DNA from: Azorinus chamasolen
Taxonomy: Eukaryota > Mollusca > Bivalvia > Cardiida > Solecurtidae
Assembly (NCBI GenBank): GCA_963576725.1
Contig: OY755246.1
Location: 74,207,467-74,271,466 of the forward strand
Length of the DNA stretch: 64,000 nt
Direction of reading: 5' to 3'
Position 1 is the stretch's first letter. Each line of letters begins with the position of its first letter. Shown piece after piece: positions 26,101 to 41,100 of the stretch. The notes under the pieces were generated by a model that had not been told where the DNA came from, ran no database searches, and worked only from the letters and a program-made list of their open reading frames with translations. The position numbers were made by a program, and so were the translations under genes.

Positions 26101-29100
26101 TGACAAATGAAACAAATTCAGATGAATGTAAGACAGAGAAATCTCTCTAGTGCAACCCTAAAACAGATGTAACATTGTCTTTGAAACAGATTGTAACTTA
26201 ATGTAGTAACAAAGTAATGAAAATAAAATTTCAAAGCTTATGATATAAACTTGCATGTGCTTTAAGATATTCCTGTGTTTATTCACTAAGTGGTATCTAG
26301 AAAATGGTTCTACTATACCTGTGGGTAAAAAACCTTCTTGGTCACGCAGAAGGAATTTTTATTTTTTTTATCAATTTAAAGTTTTGGAACAAGTAAGCCT
26401 TTAACTAGATAGAGAACCCTTTTGATCCAGATCAGACGGCTCCTATGTAACGATACAAAGCAGTATTTATCGAAACAAGAACACATTACATTTACACAAG
26501 CATGCTCAATAGTATAACTTCTCTAAAGTCTGTACTACTAAGTCATATGGTTGGTCAGCAGACAGGGGCAGCTTAACTGAATAATGGAAATAATGCATTA
26601 TACAGTCACGTGCTTTTTCATGTAAAAATAATTACTTGAGAATATTAGTTGGCTGACATTTTATAATCAATGGCATATGAAAAAGATTTTTTGCCATTGC
26701 AGAAACTGTAAAATGATGTGTATTTTATTAAATAAGCAAACAGGGGATGTTTGATCTGCATCTTCTCTGTTTGCAAATGCATAAATATGTGTAATTATCA
26801 AGAACAGTAAGCCCCAATACTTTACCTTTCATTCAGGTCTGCACTGACAGGGTTTTCTTGGACATTTAGAATTTCAAGGTACACACATTTTTCAACACTT
26901 TTGTGGACTTTGTCTTGATCTGAAATGTACAGTTATAGTTGTTAAACTATTTTCAAATTATTCTCTTTTCGTGTGATTGTAAGTTAGTAAATTAAATATA
27001 TTTTATATCCAAATGTGTCAAAAGGAGTTTAACTTTATTGGAGAACATTCAATATTTCAGAGAGCATTTAAGTTCAGTGAGCTGTGCAAATAATGTCAAT
27101 ATCAATATAAATCAATACACAAACATTATGTCAATATCAATATAAATCAATACACAAACATTGTGTCAATATAAATATAAATCAATATAAAAACATTATT
27201 TTACGATGAAGATAATATTCCAAAAAGGGAATTAAGATAATATAGAAATACTTGAATAGCTCTTATTTAATATTTCGACCACTACGGGTCTTTATCAAAG
27301 ATTATCATATCATTATTTTACTACATTGAAACATGGTGAAAGTTTGGCCCTTGCAAATCTTTAATCATGACGAGATACAATATACCATGTTACCCTGTGT
27401 CACATCAGGGTCTGAAGGGTGTGCCTAGTGTGTGCCTGTTATAAAAAAAATTGCCTATTACATGTATGTACAAAAGGGTAACATTTGAAAAAGAAAATCA
27501 TTTGGTTAGCTTCACTTAATTTTTCTTCAAGTCCCTACTTCAGCTAATCCTTAACACTTAACTTAGTAATCCCACCTTTTAACATCTTGCAAACAGAGTA
27601 GAACCAGATCAGACAGACTCTACAGGAGCTGTCTGGCCAGGGTCTTCTCTGTTTGTTTACATGTTACAGATCTGACTCTCTACAGGAGCTGTCTGGCCAG
27701 GGTCTTCTCTGTTTGCTTACATGTTACAGATCTGACTCTCTACAGGAGCTGTCTGGCCAGGATCTTCTATGTTTGCTTACATGTTACAGATCTGACTCTC
27801 TACTGTTGGCCATTTCCTTAACACTTTAATTGATCATTTCACCTTTGCAGAGCAGATCCAGATCAGACAGCTCCTGTATAACCAGGGTCTGCTCTGTTTG
27901 CTTACATATAACAGATCTGACTGTCTACTGTCTGCCATGGTAACAGATTTCTTTATTTTATATTGTTGATACAACTAGAACTATCATTAAAGGTGATTTA
28001 TACCCCCCCCCCCCCCCCACTAGCACATTTGTCACTGAGATGGGGTCATTGCAGGACAACTTCAGTCCGTAGTACTACCCATTAACTGTTAATGACATTA
28101 TTATTATACCTATCTCAGGGTCTAAACTGTAACTTAACATAAGGGGAGATAATTCAATAATAATGTGAAGAAGTAAAACCAAAAATTACTTGCGTACAAT
28201 TTCATATGGTATTTAACAATACAGCAAAATTTAAAAAAAAAAAGTTTCATTTTCATTTGTCAACATACGAAAAGGGAGATAATTAGCGAAAAGAAGAGAC
28301 AAATCAAACCCTTATCGCAGGTGCACAACTACAGATGGTGTTCAATAATACTTAAAAATTCAAAAAGGTTCTGTTGAGGTATGACAGAGTAAAGCATAAA
28401 GCTCCAGACCGCAAAATTTTCATTTGTAAAATTATGAAAAGGGAGATCATTCATTCATGCACAAAGCGACAAATCCAATCCTTTATAGGAGCTGCACAAC
28501 TTTAGATTATCTTTAACAATAGTGCAAAATTTAAAAAAGTTCTGTTGAGGTATGACAGACGAAAACTCCAGACAATTTCATTAATTTTATAAAAAAATAA
28601 AAAGGGAGATAATTCATGAATGAAGAATCAAATCAAAACTGCAATTGCAGGTGCACAATTTTAGATGGTGTTCAACAATACTACTTAATTTTAAAAACAA
28701 GAGGGCCAGAATGGCCCTGAAGCGCTCACCAGATAATCAGAGGAGAAGATTTTCAAAGTTTTCACTATATGTTTCTATAGAAAACTAGCCTGCCCTGGGG
28801 CGGGGCTAATTTTGACCCAAGAGGCACAATTCATATAACTTTTGTAGAGGACCTGAACATGATGCTATGTGCCAAATATGAAAGCTGAGAGAACCATCCA
28901 GTTTCAGACGAGAAGATTTTCAAAGTTTTCGCTATATGTTTCTATTGAAAACCGGCTACCCCTGGGGCAGGCCAATTTCCCTTCCAGGGCCATAATTTAT
29001 ATAACTTTTTTAGAAGACCGGAACATGATGCTATGTGCCAAATATGAAAGCTGAGAACCTTCCAGTTTCAGAGAAGAAGATATTCAAAGATGTCACTATT

Positions 29101-32100
29101 TGTTTCTATTGAAAACTGCCCACCCCTGAGGCGGGGCCAATTCTGACCCTGGGGCCATAATATATAAAAAATTTGTAGAGGACCTGAACATGATGCTATG
29201 TGCCAAATATGAAAGCTAAAAACCTTCAAGTTTCAGAGGAGAATGTTTTCAAAGTTTTCACTACATGTATTTGTTTCTATTGAAAACTGCCCACCCCTGG
29301 GGCGGGGCCAATTTTGACCCCCGGGCCATAATTTATATAACATTTGTAGAGGACCTGAACATGGTGCTCTGTGCCAAATATGAAAGCTGAGAGCCATCCA
29401 GTTTCAGAGAAGAAAATTTTCAAAAAATTCACTATTTGTTTCTATTTAAAACAGCCCAACCCTACCTTCCAGTTTCAGAAGAAGATTTTCAAAGATTTCA
29501 CTATTTGTTTCTATTTAAAACTGCCCACCCCTGGGGCGGGGCCAATTTTGACCCTGGGGCCATAATTTATATAACTTTTGTAGAGGACCTGAACATGATG
29601 CTATGTGTCAAATATGAAAGCTGAGAGCCTTCCAGTTTCAGAGGAGAAGATTTTCAAAGATTTCACTATTTGTTTCTATTGAAAACTGCCCACCCCTGGG
29701 GCGGGGTCAATTTTGACCCCAGGGCCATAATTTATATAACTTTTGTAGAGGACCTGAACATGATACTCTGTGCCAAATATGAAAGCTGAGAGCAATCCAG
29801 CTTCAGAGAAGAAGATTTTCAAAGATTCCACTATTTGTCTCTATTTAAAACTGCCCACCCCTGGGGCGGGGCCAATTTCGACCCTGGGGCCATAATTTAT
29901 ATAACTTTTGTAGAGGACCTGAACATGATGCTATGTGCCAAATATGAAAGCTGAGAGCCTTCCAGTTTCAGAGAAGAAGATTTTCAAAGATTTCACTATT
30001 TGTTTCTATTGAAAACGGACGACGGACAACGGGTGATCACAAAAGCTCACCCTGAGCACAAAGTGCTCTGGTGAGCTAAAAATCTGTAGAGGCATGGCAG
30101 AATAAAGCTGTGGACTAAATTTCAAATACTAAAATTACGAAAAGGGAGATAATTAAATAATGAAATGACGAATCATAACTGCAATCGCTGGTGCACAACT
30201 TCAGATGGTGACCAACAATACTGCATAATTTAAAAATACTCCATTGAAGGTGCACAACTTCAGATGGTGATCAACAATACTGCATAATTTAAAAATGTTC
30301 CATTGGAGGATGGCAGAGTAAAGCTCTTGACAAAAATCTGTCTACAGATGGACGGACGGATGGACGGACGGAAGGAGTGATTCCAGTATAACCCCCCCCC
30401 CCTACACTTCGTTGTGGGGGGTATAATAATTCAGTTAGTATTCATATTGGGTGGAGTACTAAATGAATATTCATTAAGTCAAGGATTAACCCTTTCCCTC
30501 ATATAAATGTGTTTTTAATGCATTTGAAAATTGAGTACATCCAGATCAGATAGTTCCTATAGGAGCCTTCTGATCAGGGTCTGCTTTGTTTGCTTATGAT
30601 ATGATATAGATCTGATTCTTCTACAGATTTTGTCAAATAAAAAATTCCCTTGAAAAGTTCACATTATTCTAGACTGTCGCAGGACAGCAAAGCTCGCCTA
30701 TTGTAGACCTTGTCTACAAAGACAAAGTCCAAAATATTTTTCTATTTTAACTGAACTACATCAATGTTAAACCTACTGGCAAACTATATTCCAAATACCA
30801 GCTACCTATGGCAAGTATTTCATGTTGTATTAGTGCATTTTAACACTTACCTCAAAACTTTAACCTTGAGATTTCACCCCAAAACTTTAACCTTGAGATT
30901 TCACCCCAAAACTTTAACCTTGAGATTTCTGGTGATTTCAAAACAGGTGAAATTTGGACTAAAATTCAAATTTATTTTAAATTTTAGCTAAACTAAATCA
31001 ATGATCAACACACAGGGAACCTCCATTCCAAATATCAGCTTTCTAAGGCAAATATTTCATGTAGTATTAGTGCATTTCAACACTTACCCCTGAGATTTCA
31101 GCCCAAAAAGCTAAGTCCAAAACAGGTAAAATTTGGACTAAAATTCAATTTTATTTTACATTTTAACTACACTACATCAATGTTCAACACACAGGGAACC
31201 TCCATTCCAAATATCAGCTTTCTAGGGCAAATATTTCATGTAGTATTAGTGCATTTCAACACTTACCCCAAAACTTTAACCTTCCTATTTCAGCCCAAAA
31301 AGCTAAGTCCAAAAACAGGTGAAATTTTGACTAAAATTCAGTTTTATTTTAAATTTTAACTACACTACATCAATGTCCAACACACCGGGAACCTCCATTT
31401 CAAGTATCAGCTTCCTAGGGCAAATATTTCATGTAGTATTAGTGCATTTCAACACTTACCCCAAAACTTTAACCAAAAGCCAACGCTGACGCCGGGGTGA
31501 TTCCATAAGCCCCCCTATTCTTCGAATAGGCGAGCTAATGAGCTAATAAAGATTCATGTTGTCATTATTTCTTACATGAATATTGAAGAGGGAAAGGGTT
31601 AATTCTTGACTACACTTAACAACAAAGAGTAGGAAATACTGTGTATACTGGTGAGACATCTACACTTAACAAAACAAGAGGGCCATTGGCCCTATATCGC
31701 TCACCTGAGTTACAGTAATATTGACAATGTTAATTTTTCAGCAGACAACATTTCTAGCAGATGACACTGCTTTCACCCTTTCACTGCTGAATCAACTTGA
31801 ACTAAGATTGACACACAGTCTGGATTCAGATCTAATACCAAGTAACTGTCTGACCAAGATCTAAATTGTTTACAACTTAGGTCAAAATGCCTAAAACTGA
31901 TCTTTTAGAAATTCAAATGACGACAAATCTGAAGCAGACAACACTACAGATCTCTTTGAAAGAGCATTTCAAAGCTCCTTATATAAGTAACCCCCCCCCC
32001 CCCCTATATACACAGTATTCAGCTGAAAAATAGTGAAATGACCAATAAAAATATCTTTAAAAAAATCTTTTAACCCTTTCCCTGATATAAACCTGTTTTT

Positions 32101-35100
32101 ACGCATTATCAAACAGAGTAGACCCAGATCAGACGGCTACTATAGAAGCCGCCTGATCAGGGTCTGCTCTGTTTGCTTTTGACACAATATAGATCTGACT
32201 CTACAGTTTTTGTCAAAATAAAAACTTCTCTTTACAGAAATAATGTGTTTTTAAGGATTAAAAATAAGAGTAGACCCAGATCACACAGTCCCCATAGAAG
32301 CTGTCTGATCAGGGTCTGCTCCGTTTGCTTTTGACAAGATATAGATTTGATTTTACAAAGTTTTTATCAAAGCTAAAACTTCTCTTCATGGAAATAACGT
32401 GTTTTTACTCATTAGCAAACAGAGTAGACCCAGATCAGTTTTTGTCAAAGCAAACTGGGAAAGGGTTAATAGGTGTTTAGATATAATTCCAGCTCTAGGT
32501 ATGAATATCTGATAATCAGTCAATTAAATGGGTCATTAGTTTTTTTAACAATTGAAACTGAGAAGAGTTATTCATTTTTTGAGTAACATTAATTATTAAT
32601 TGACAATAATTTTGATTAACTTAAGACAATATTTGTTTTCAAAATCAAATTAAAATAAATACAATTAATAGCAAGGAGAAAAGTCTTTATTAAACACCTA
32701 AACTTCAACTAAATGCAATTAATAAGACTATATTACATAATAAGCATAATAAAATTTATTAAAATAAATGACCATAATGATATTAAATACTTTTTTTTTC
32801 AAATCACATAAATTAACTGCAGAAACAACATAACATTATGCAAAGACTTATGATAACATCCAGCTGTGAAATTCCCAGTTTGGCACCACATGTCACCAAC
32901 AATACACATCATGGGGTTAATGGGTCAACATTCCTTTCAAAATGCCCTTTGCTAAGTAATTTTTCATCTGCAACAATTGTCGTCTGCTTCAATTCTTAAA
33001 ATAAACTTTCTATCATTTATTTTGCAAAAATATGGTCAATATGACAAAAACAGTTTGGATCCTGATGAGACGCAGCATTATGTGGCCTCTCATCTGGATC
33101 CAAACTGTTTGCATAGGTAATCACAGCTTCGCCGCTAGCGTGCAAAGAGTTAAGAGTAGTATTGACCAGGAGAGATTAACAGTTGCTCTAAGAGCACTAC
33201 TGTCCAGTGTGCTGTAACCTTTTAAATTTAGTTTCTGATGTGAAGAAGTCTATTTAACCCTTATTTTCCCTTATATAAACTTGTTTTCATGCATCTACAA
33301 ACAGAGTAGACCCAGATAAGATGGCTTCTATAGGATCAGGGTCTGCTCTGTTTGTTCATGGAATTTGATAGATCTGTTTCTATGCCTTCTAAGACTGCGA
33401 CACTGATCCACCTTCCATATTTCATTATAAATATTTTGTCCAATGCAGTTATCTCCCCTTGTCCCTTAATGGCTATCTGATGAGACAAGGGAAATAACTG
33501 TGAGGAAATTGCTAAGGGAAACCTTTAAGTGTTGTTTCTGATATTAAGAAGTTTAAAGCCCCAGGGTGAGACCATTTTTGGCCCAGGGGTCATTATTTGA
33601 ACAAACTTGGTAGAGGTATATTAGGTCATGCTTCATACCAAATATCTTAGCTCTAGATTATGTGGTTTCAGAGAAAAAGATTTTAAAGGGTTTCCTATAT
33701 AAGTCTATGTAAAAATTACAAGCCCTGGGGCAGGGCCATTTTTGGCCCGGGGGTCATCATTTGACAAACTTGGTAAAGGACCATTACATGATGCTATATA
33801 CCAAATATCAAAGCTCTATGAATTGTGGTTTCAGAGAAGAATTTTTTTAAAGATTATAAAAAAAACAAAAAAACCTTTAAAAGTAGTGGGTTGGGGCCAT
33901 TTTTTGCCCGGGGGTCATGACTTAAACAAACTTGATAGAGGACACCCTAAAGTACATTTCTGTGAAATTTGGTTGAAATCCTCCCAGTGGTTTAGGAGAA
34001 GAAGTCATTTGAGTAAAAGTGAACGGACAGACAGACGGAAGGATGGACGGACGGACGACAGTCGGTCACAATAACTCACCTTGAGCCTTCAGCTCAGGTG
34101 AGCTAAAAAGAGTAGGAAATACTGTGTATACTGGTGAGACATCTACACTTAACAACAAAGAGTAGGAAATACTGTGTATACTGGTGAGACATCTACACTT
34201 AACAACAAAGAGTAGGAAATACTGGGTATACTGGTGAGACATCTACACTTAACAACAAAGAGTAGGAAATACTGTGTATACTGGTGAGACATCTACACTT
34301 AACAACAAAGAGTAGGAAATACTGTGTTTACTGGTGAGACATCGAGATTCAACATCTCATTTATATCAAATATGCAAAGGAAATCAGAATATTTGACTAG
34401 AGCTGTAATACTTTTATATGGTTATGATACTCAAAGTATAGACAAATTGAAAATATCTTCTACATAAGTGTACAGAGACTGAATCTGTTTTAAGTACACA
34501 ACCAAGTTACTGTATACATACATGTGATAACCTGCTGAGGCATGTCAGGTAGATTTAGGAAATTTGTCAGGTAGATTTGACTTTTGTCAGGTAGATTTTA
34601 CTGACGCGACAAAATATATGGAGGAGAAAAAAGAAATTTGCTTGATACCTATGTTTGTTATACTTTTTCACATTATCATTCATACTTTACCATAAATGAA
34701 TATCATACCATTATAAACCTTACATAACACACATAGCATTTACACACTTAACCCTCTCCCTCATATAAACACCTTTTTTCACGCATAAATTTGCAAAGAG
34801 AATAGACCCAGATCAGATGGCTCCTACAGGAGCTGTCTGGCCAGGGTCTGCTCTGTTTGCTTATGATATAGGAATGATTCTACACTTTATGGTCTGGCAA
34901 AAAAATCCAATGTGGTGTTAAAACCCCCATTAACCTTTTCCTTCATATAAACCAAGGTTTCACGCATTTGCAAACAGAGAAGACCCAGATCAGACAGCTC
35001 CTATAGGAGCCATCTGATCAGGGTCTGCTCTATTGCTTTAGGAATTTTAAAAATGTTTCTGTACTTTCTAAAATGGCTATAAAGTTCCAATCTCCATATT

Positions 35101-38100
35101 TCTTTAAAATTACTTAAGAATAAGAATATTCAGTAGGGACTGGAATTAGGAATAAAAATGGAACAGGGAAAGGGTTAAAAACAAATACTAGTAATTGACA
35201 TGCAGTAATAATGCTAGATATTTTTCATGGGTCAAAAGGACTCTTTGAAATCAATAGGTCTCAAGCTTAAAACACTGGGTTCCTTATTAAATTATGTCAT
35301 GAAAAAAAATCAAGATTTATTACTGTTTTATCATATAATCAAAAAGATATTCTATTTTATCTTATTTGATAATAACGTTTTTAGTGGGGGGGGGGGGGGG
35401 TATTTTATAACCCTTATTTAGCTATACTCCCCAGTACTCCCATTTACTCAGTTCAAGTTAGTTAAACCTTTACTCAGTTCAAGTTAGTTACTGCAAACAT
35501 TGAGCTGTCACAGAAATGTTGAAATCCAACAGGTCCAGAGTCCGTGTTTTAGCCCGTATCTACAATCGTCGCGAAAACTGATAACATTTTAACTTGATAC
35601 AGTTATTATTTTTTGAAGAGTTTGCAATGGTAGATAATAATTCATGGTGTTTTCAATTACTTCTTTAGTGTCCTTACCACTTATTATATTAATGAAAAAT
35701 AATTTAGTGTACAAATCAAATTCATGATTATCAGTCCAAGCCCTGTTGAAGCAGTCTTATTTTCGAGGTGTTTCGGCCCATTGCAACAACGAGACCAAGC
35801 ACAGCTGTCTTTGACAAGGAAGCAGAGAAGCATTTCTATGTCTTATAATTAAATTATGAGAATATACTTCCTATTATAGGGTCATGACACTCCCATGTCG
35901 CCTCGCTTGAGTAATATTATAAACCTGCTGCATGTGATATTTGTGGTAGACGTTTGCATTTTGACACGACTGGTTCCCGAACAATTTATTTGGTAAAGTA
36001 GAGTGAAAACCGGAACCACCTCGTGATTATGTAATTCGGGTGTCTCCAATGTCTCCACAGGGGATTCCCTTGATTGGTCCCCACCAAAACAGACCAAGCG
36101 TGGATCACAGCATGATAACAAGCTAAAGGTGGCCTGTTTGTGTAGAGAACTAACAGATAAACTCCATCAGGGATGAAAATATATGTCACTAAAAAAATTG
36201 CCTTGGTCAAATTTCAAAACGGTAGACCGGTAAAATAGAACGGTAAACCACCTCTGAAAACGGTAGCATTCACCTACCGTCGGTAGTTATCACATGTATG
36301 TGTATAACAAACTGCACAAATAGTCACCTAGTAACTGTAAGTACACAACCAAGTTACTGTATAACAAACTGCACAAATAGTCACCTAGTAACTGTAAGTA
36401 CACAACCAAGTTACTGTATAACAAACTGCACAAATAGTCACCTAGTAACTGTAAGTACACAACCAAGTTACTGTATAACAAACTGAACAAATAGTCACCT
36501 AGTAACTGGTTGTTATTCAAGTAAAGCTCTTTCAGCAACAGGCTGTTTTCAAGAACTGGCAGTTCATCAATGCTGAAATAAAACAATAGAAGATATTCAA
36601 AGTTTTTGTATTATGCTAGTAAATCTACTACAAATCTTGATATTAATCATGCTGCATGAATGTTTGGAACATATCTAGTATAGCGGACCCCATGTTTTAC
36701 CTCGAAAAAATAATACAACTATGTTAGTTGCGGTAAATAAACAATGACGTAACCAGTGACATCAGTATATTTGCAAATGGCAGGATGGTTTTGTTCTGTC
36801 AGAGGCTGCTGCCCAGAACCCCTGCTTTATTTCTTTTTTCCACACAGAAAATCAAAACCACTTACAGAAACAATATAATGAAACATTTCCCTGCTTGAAA
36901 TCCATAAATATTCAACAATTTATGATCAACAGTTACTGTGCAATAGTCGCCACAGTGACCCGAGGTAAACACAAAGCAATGAAAAAAAAATGGCGTTGCG
37001 TTTAACTTCCCCAGCAACATCCTTGGCTCAATAACGAAACACGCTGTGCTTTGTTATGATTCGTGATTTCTGGGGTCCGCTATACTAGATTCTTCTCGAA
37101 TGTTTGTTAGAATAACGGTAATTCGATTAAATTCTCAAAATATATTACATGTGATCTTCCATGAAATATAAAGTAACTCTGCTTCTCTCCTAGATCATAC
37201 TGTTAACAGAATAAGTCACAAATTATTTCATAGCCTGATAATGATATTTAGCATGTATAGGATGTCAGTGAATCATGGACTGTAATCTATATAGAAATTC
37301 TGTACTAGATACATGCAGCCAAAATACAAAAGAGAAACTAGAACTGAAAAAATGCAAGCAACTGGATCATATACACTTGGTTTAAGTGGAGAATGTGTCT
37401 TGAATGTGTCTTGTATATTATTTTCTATTCTCCTCTGATGTCAGCTTTGAAAGTGGACTTGACCTTGTAAATCACCATTTTAGTTTACTTTCTTTGAGTG
37501 CAGACACCACATGACAATCACAATACAGAGGCGCATTTGCATTTGGCTGACAATCTGTCCAACTAAGGATCCCTTTCATTTCTTTAAAACATTTACATTT
37601 TTTGAGCATCATAACTTGTTTGTGTTTTAAGACCATTTTTGGCAAAAATATTGACCTAAGAAAAGTGATGCTAAAATATAATAGGACTAACAATACTCTT
37701 ACTATTCTAACTGTTAACCATTTACCTCCTTAATATTCATATAAGACCCTGTGCATTATGAATATGAGCTATTTCAATAATCTTTCATTGAAAAAGTAGA
37801 ATAAGACAAATTAATACCATGGCAAACAGCAGAGAATCAGATCTGTAACAAGTAAGCAAACCCAGAAGACACTGATCCGACAGCTATTACAGATCTGTAA
37901 CAAGTAAGCAAACCAAGAAGACACTGATCCGACAGCTATTACAGATCTGTAACAAGTAAGCAAACCAAGAAGACACTGATCCGACAGCTATTACAGATCT
38001 GTAACAAGTAAGCAAACCAAGAAGACACTGATAACACAACTATTACAGATCTGTAACAAGTAAGCAAACCAAGAAGGCACTGATCCAACAGCTATTACAG

Positions 38101-41100
38101 ATCTGTAACAAGTAAGCAAACCAAGAAGACACTGATCAGACAGCTATTACAGATCTGTAACAAGTAAGCAAACCGAGAAAACACTGATCACACAGCTATT
38201 ACAGGTCTGTAACAAGTAAGCAAACCGAGAAGACACTGATCAGGCAGCTATTACAGAGAATCAGATCTGTAACAAGTAAGTAAATAGAGAAGACACTGAT
38301 TAGACAGCTATTACAGGACCTGTTTGATCTGGGTCTACTCTGTTTGCAAACGGTATAAAACACAGTATTATCAAGTAAAGGGCTAAATTGCCACAGAATG
38401 GACATATTCTGAGCAGACCCCAGTTGTTAAAAGCAGTGACAGACCATGATCTACAATTATTGCATCATTCAAATGTCCTTTGCTATTGACATGGCTCAAG
38501 TTTCTCTTGTTTGTTTGTATCAGTCATATCATGACTTCCAGCAATTTACAGGGAGAGGAAGACCCTAGAGGTTTTTCTGTGAATGGAACAAATTACATTG
38601 GTTCATGCACAGAAGAACATCTAGGTAGAACCACCGACCTAACGCAATCCTTCATTAACCCTTTACTTGATAAACATGCATATTTACACTGTGGCAAACA
38701 TGGTAGACTCCTGTAGGATTGTCTGATCAGGGTCTGCTCTGTTTGTGGTTTTCTGTCTTTTTCTTTTTGTTATACAAGTTTTACCAAGGCCAAATTCCCA
38801 TGTTCTTATGTCATTTGGTTAAATAATGTTGTGTTTATTTAAATGCAAAAAGTCATTACTTGTTACATTAAAATTCCTCAGGTAAATAGTTAATCTTGGC
38901 TAACCTGTTCTGAGATAAAACTACTTTGTTAAGGAGTGGCAGCCACACTGAGGCCAGGTCCTCTACGGAGGAAATACTGTTATCACTCAGCAGTAAATCT
39001 TGTAGTAGCACCTGATTGGTCAGTTTTGGTATCTGAAATAGAAACAGGCATGAATAACTAGACTATTGTCGAGGAAGGGCCCCGCCCGCATAGGAGGTAT
39101 TGCATACACCTGCATATTGTAAGCCTGAGTTTCCTAATGTAGAACTGCAGCAGTATAATTAAATATGCATGTAATTTGCTCAACTGGGTACTCTTTTCTA
39201 GATACTTGAATAATAAGCATATAGTAAGTTTGATAGAAATCGGACCAATCATTATCTTTCAGAAGATATGTCACAGAAACAATCAGCTAACTGGATTGTA
39301 TCATCATCAATAAATATGTGCAGAATATACCAACCACAGAACCCATACGAGGTAATTGGATATCGAGTACACTGAGCAAGTTTGGTGAAAATTGGACCAT
39401 TCCTTCAGGAGATATTGCACGGAAACCAATCGGCTAATCAGATTGCAGCAGCCTAAGTGAAAATGCCTGTAATTTAAAAAAGGCGCGGAAATTGCCGAAC
39501 ACAGTACCCATGCAGGGTACTTCGATATCAAGAACACCAAGCAAAGTTGGTGAAAATTGGACCATTACTTCAGGAGATATTGCACAGAAACAAATCGGCT
39601 AATCAGATTGCAGTAGCATAAGTGAAAATGCCCATGATTTTCAAAAAACTGCACAGAAATTGCCGAAAATAGAACCCATGCAAAGTACTTGGATATCAAG
39701 TACACTGAGCAAGTTTAGTGAAAACTGAACCATTTCTTGAGAAGATATTGCGTGAAAACCAATCAGCTAATCAGATTACCGCAGCTTAAGTGAAAAATGC
39801 CATAATTTTCAAAAAAATGCTTGAAAATTGCCCAACACAGAACCCATGCAAGGTAATTAGATATCAAGTACACTGAGCAAGTTTGGTGAAAATTGGACCA
39901 TTCCTTGAGGAGATATTGCACAGAAACCAATCAGCTAATCAGATTGCAGGAGCCTAGGTGAAAATGCCAGTAATTTTCCAAAAAATGTGCGGAAATTGCA
40001 GAACAAAGAACCCATGCAAGGTACTTGGATATCAAGTACATTGTACATTGAGCAAGTTTGGTGAAATTCGACCATTCCTTGAGGAGATATTGTGCGGAAA
40101 CCAATCAGCTAATCAGATTCCAGCAGCCTAAGTGAAAATGCCCATAATTTTCAAAAAAATAGGCAGAAATTGCCAAACATAGAACCCAGGCGAGGTATTT
40201 GGATGTCAAGTACACTGAGCAAGTTTGGTGAAAATTGGACCATTCCTTGAGGAAATAGCGTGTGGAAACCAATTGGCTAATCAGATTGCAGCAGCCTAAA
40301 TGAAAATGCCTATATGCGCTCATTGTAGGGACTACCTCTTTAAACATTTGATAGCAGTATCCACTAGATGAAAAACATTTTGTTATTTCCCATCACATAT
40401 TGGACTGGCATAATATTATGTAGCTGCTTAATGCAGAATGAGGAGCTTTCTACACAGCTTTTGCACCCTGCATTAAGCCAAACATACCTAAAAAGATTAC
40501 ACAATTAAGTCGCTTCTGAGTGGTCCCTTTAGAGATGTTTTACTGTTCCTTTAGGACAGTTCAATGGATGTGTAATTACCTGCAAGAGATTATTTGACGA
40601 CATGTCAAGATATCCTAGTAAACATAGTTTGTCTGCATCTTCCAGTGTTTGTAGGTTGTTGTGTGATAGGTCAATCATCTGTAACGTAGGTGTGTCTCCC
40701 AGCCCCCGGGTAGTGATCAGTTGATTGTTGGACAGATTTAGGTTGCACAGTCGTCTCAGGTTTTCCAAACCACCTACAAAGTTGGACAATCCTCATGGAA
40801 ATAAGAAACATAGAAATTCCAAAACAAAATCAGTTGTTTTGTCAAGACAGCTACTCTAGCTTTTCATTGATCACAAGTCACTTTCACTATCTCTAAAACA
40901 ATAGATTTCCCCTTAATCAGTAACAATACTAAAAATATTCCACTCACCTTTGGTAACAAAAACTGCTATTCTAACTTTGCCTTGATTCTAAACAATGTCA
41001 TATGCAAATAAAACATTCATCTCTATGCAAGTTAGCTAAACATTTGAGATTGATTGTAATAGTTCATTGGAAATGAAAGTTAGTGTATGTCTATTTTTCA

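Larger units (their letters stand above)
31600..34345. repeat. 50-bp tandem array split by a pearl-like insertion
   Basis: Unit AGAGTAGGAAATACTGTGTA, TACTGGTGAGACATCTACAC, TTAACAACAA. One copy lies at 31620-31672 and about five copies at 34109-34345. Between them lies element N, inserted within the ACAACAA-AGAGTAGG junction of a unit. Confidence 0.88.

Noticed and set aside
36298..36486. 62-codon plus-strand repeat frame
   Set aside because: Translation of the 57-bp repeat opposite the gene; the informative reading is the gene strand.
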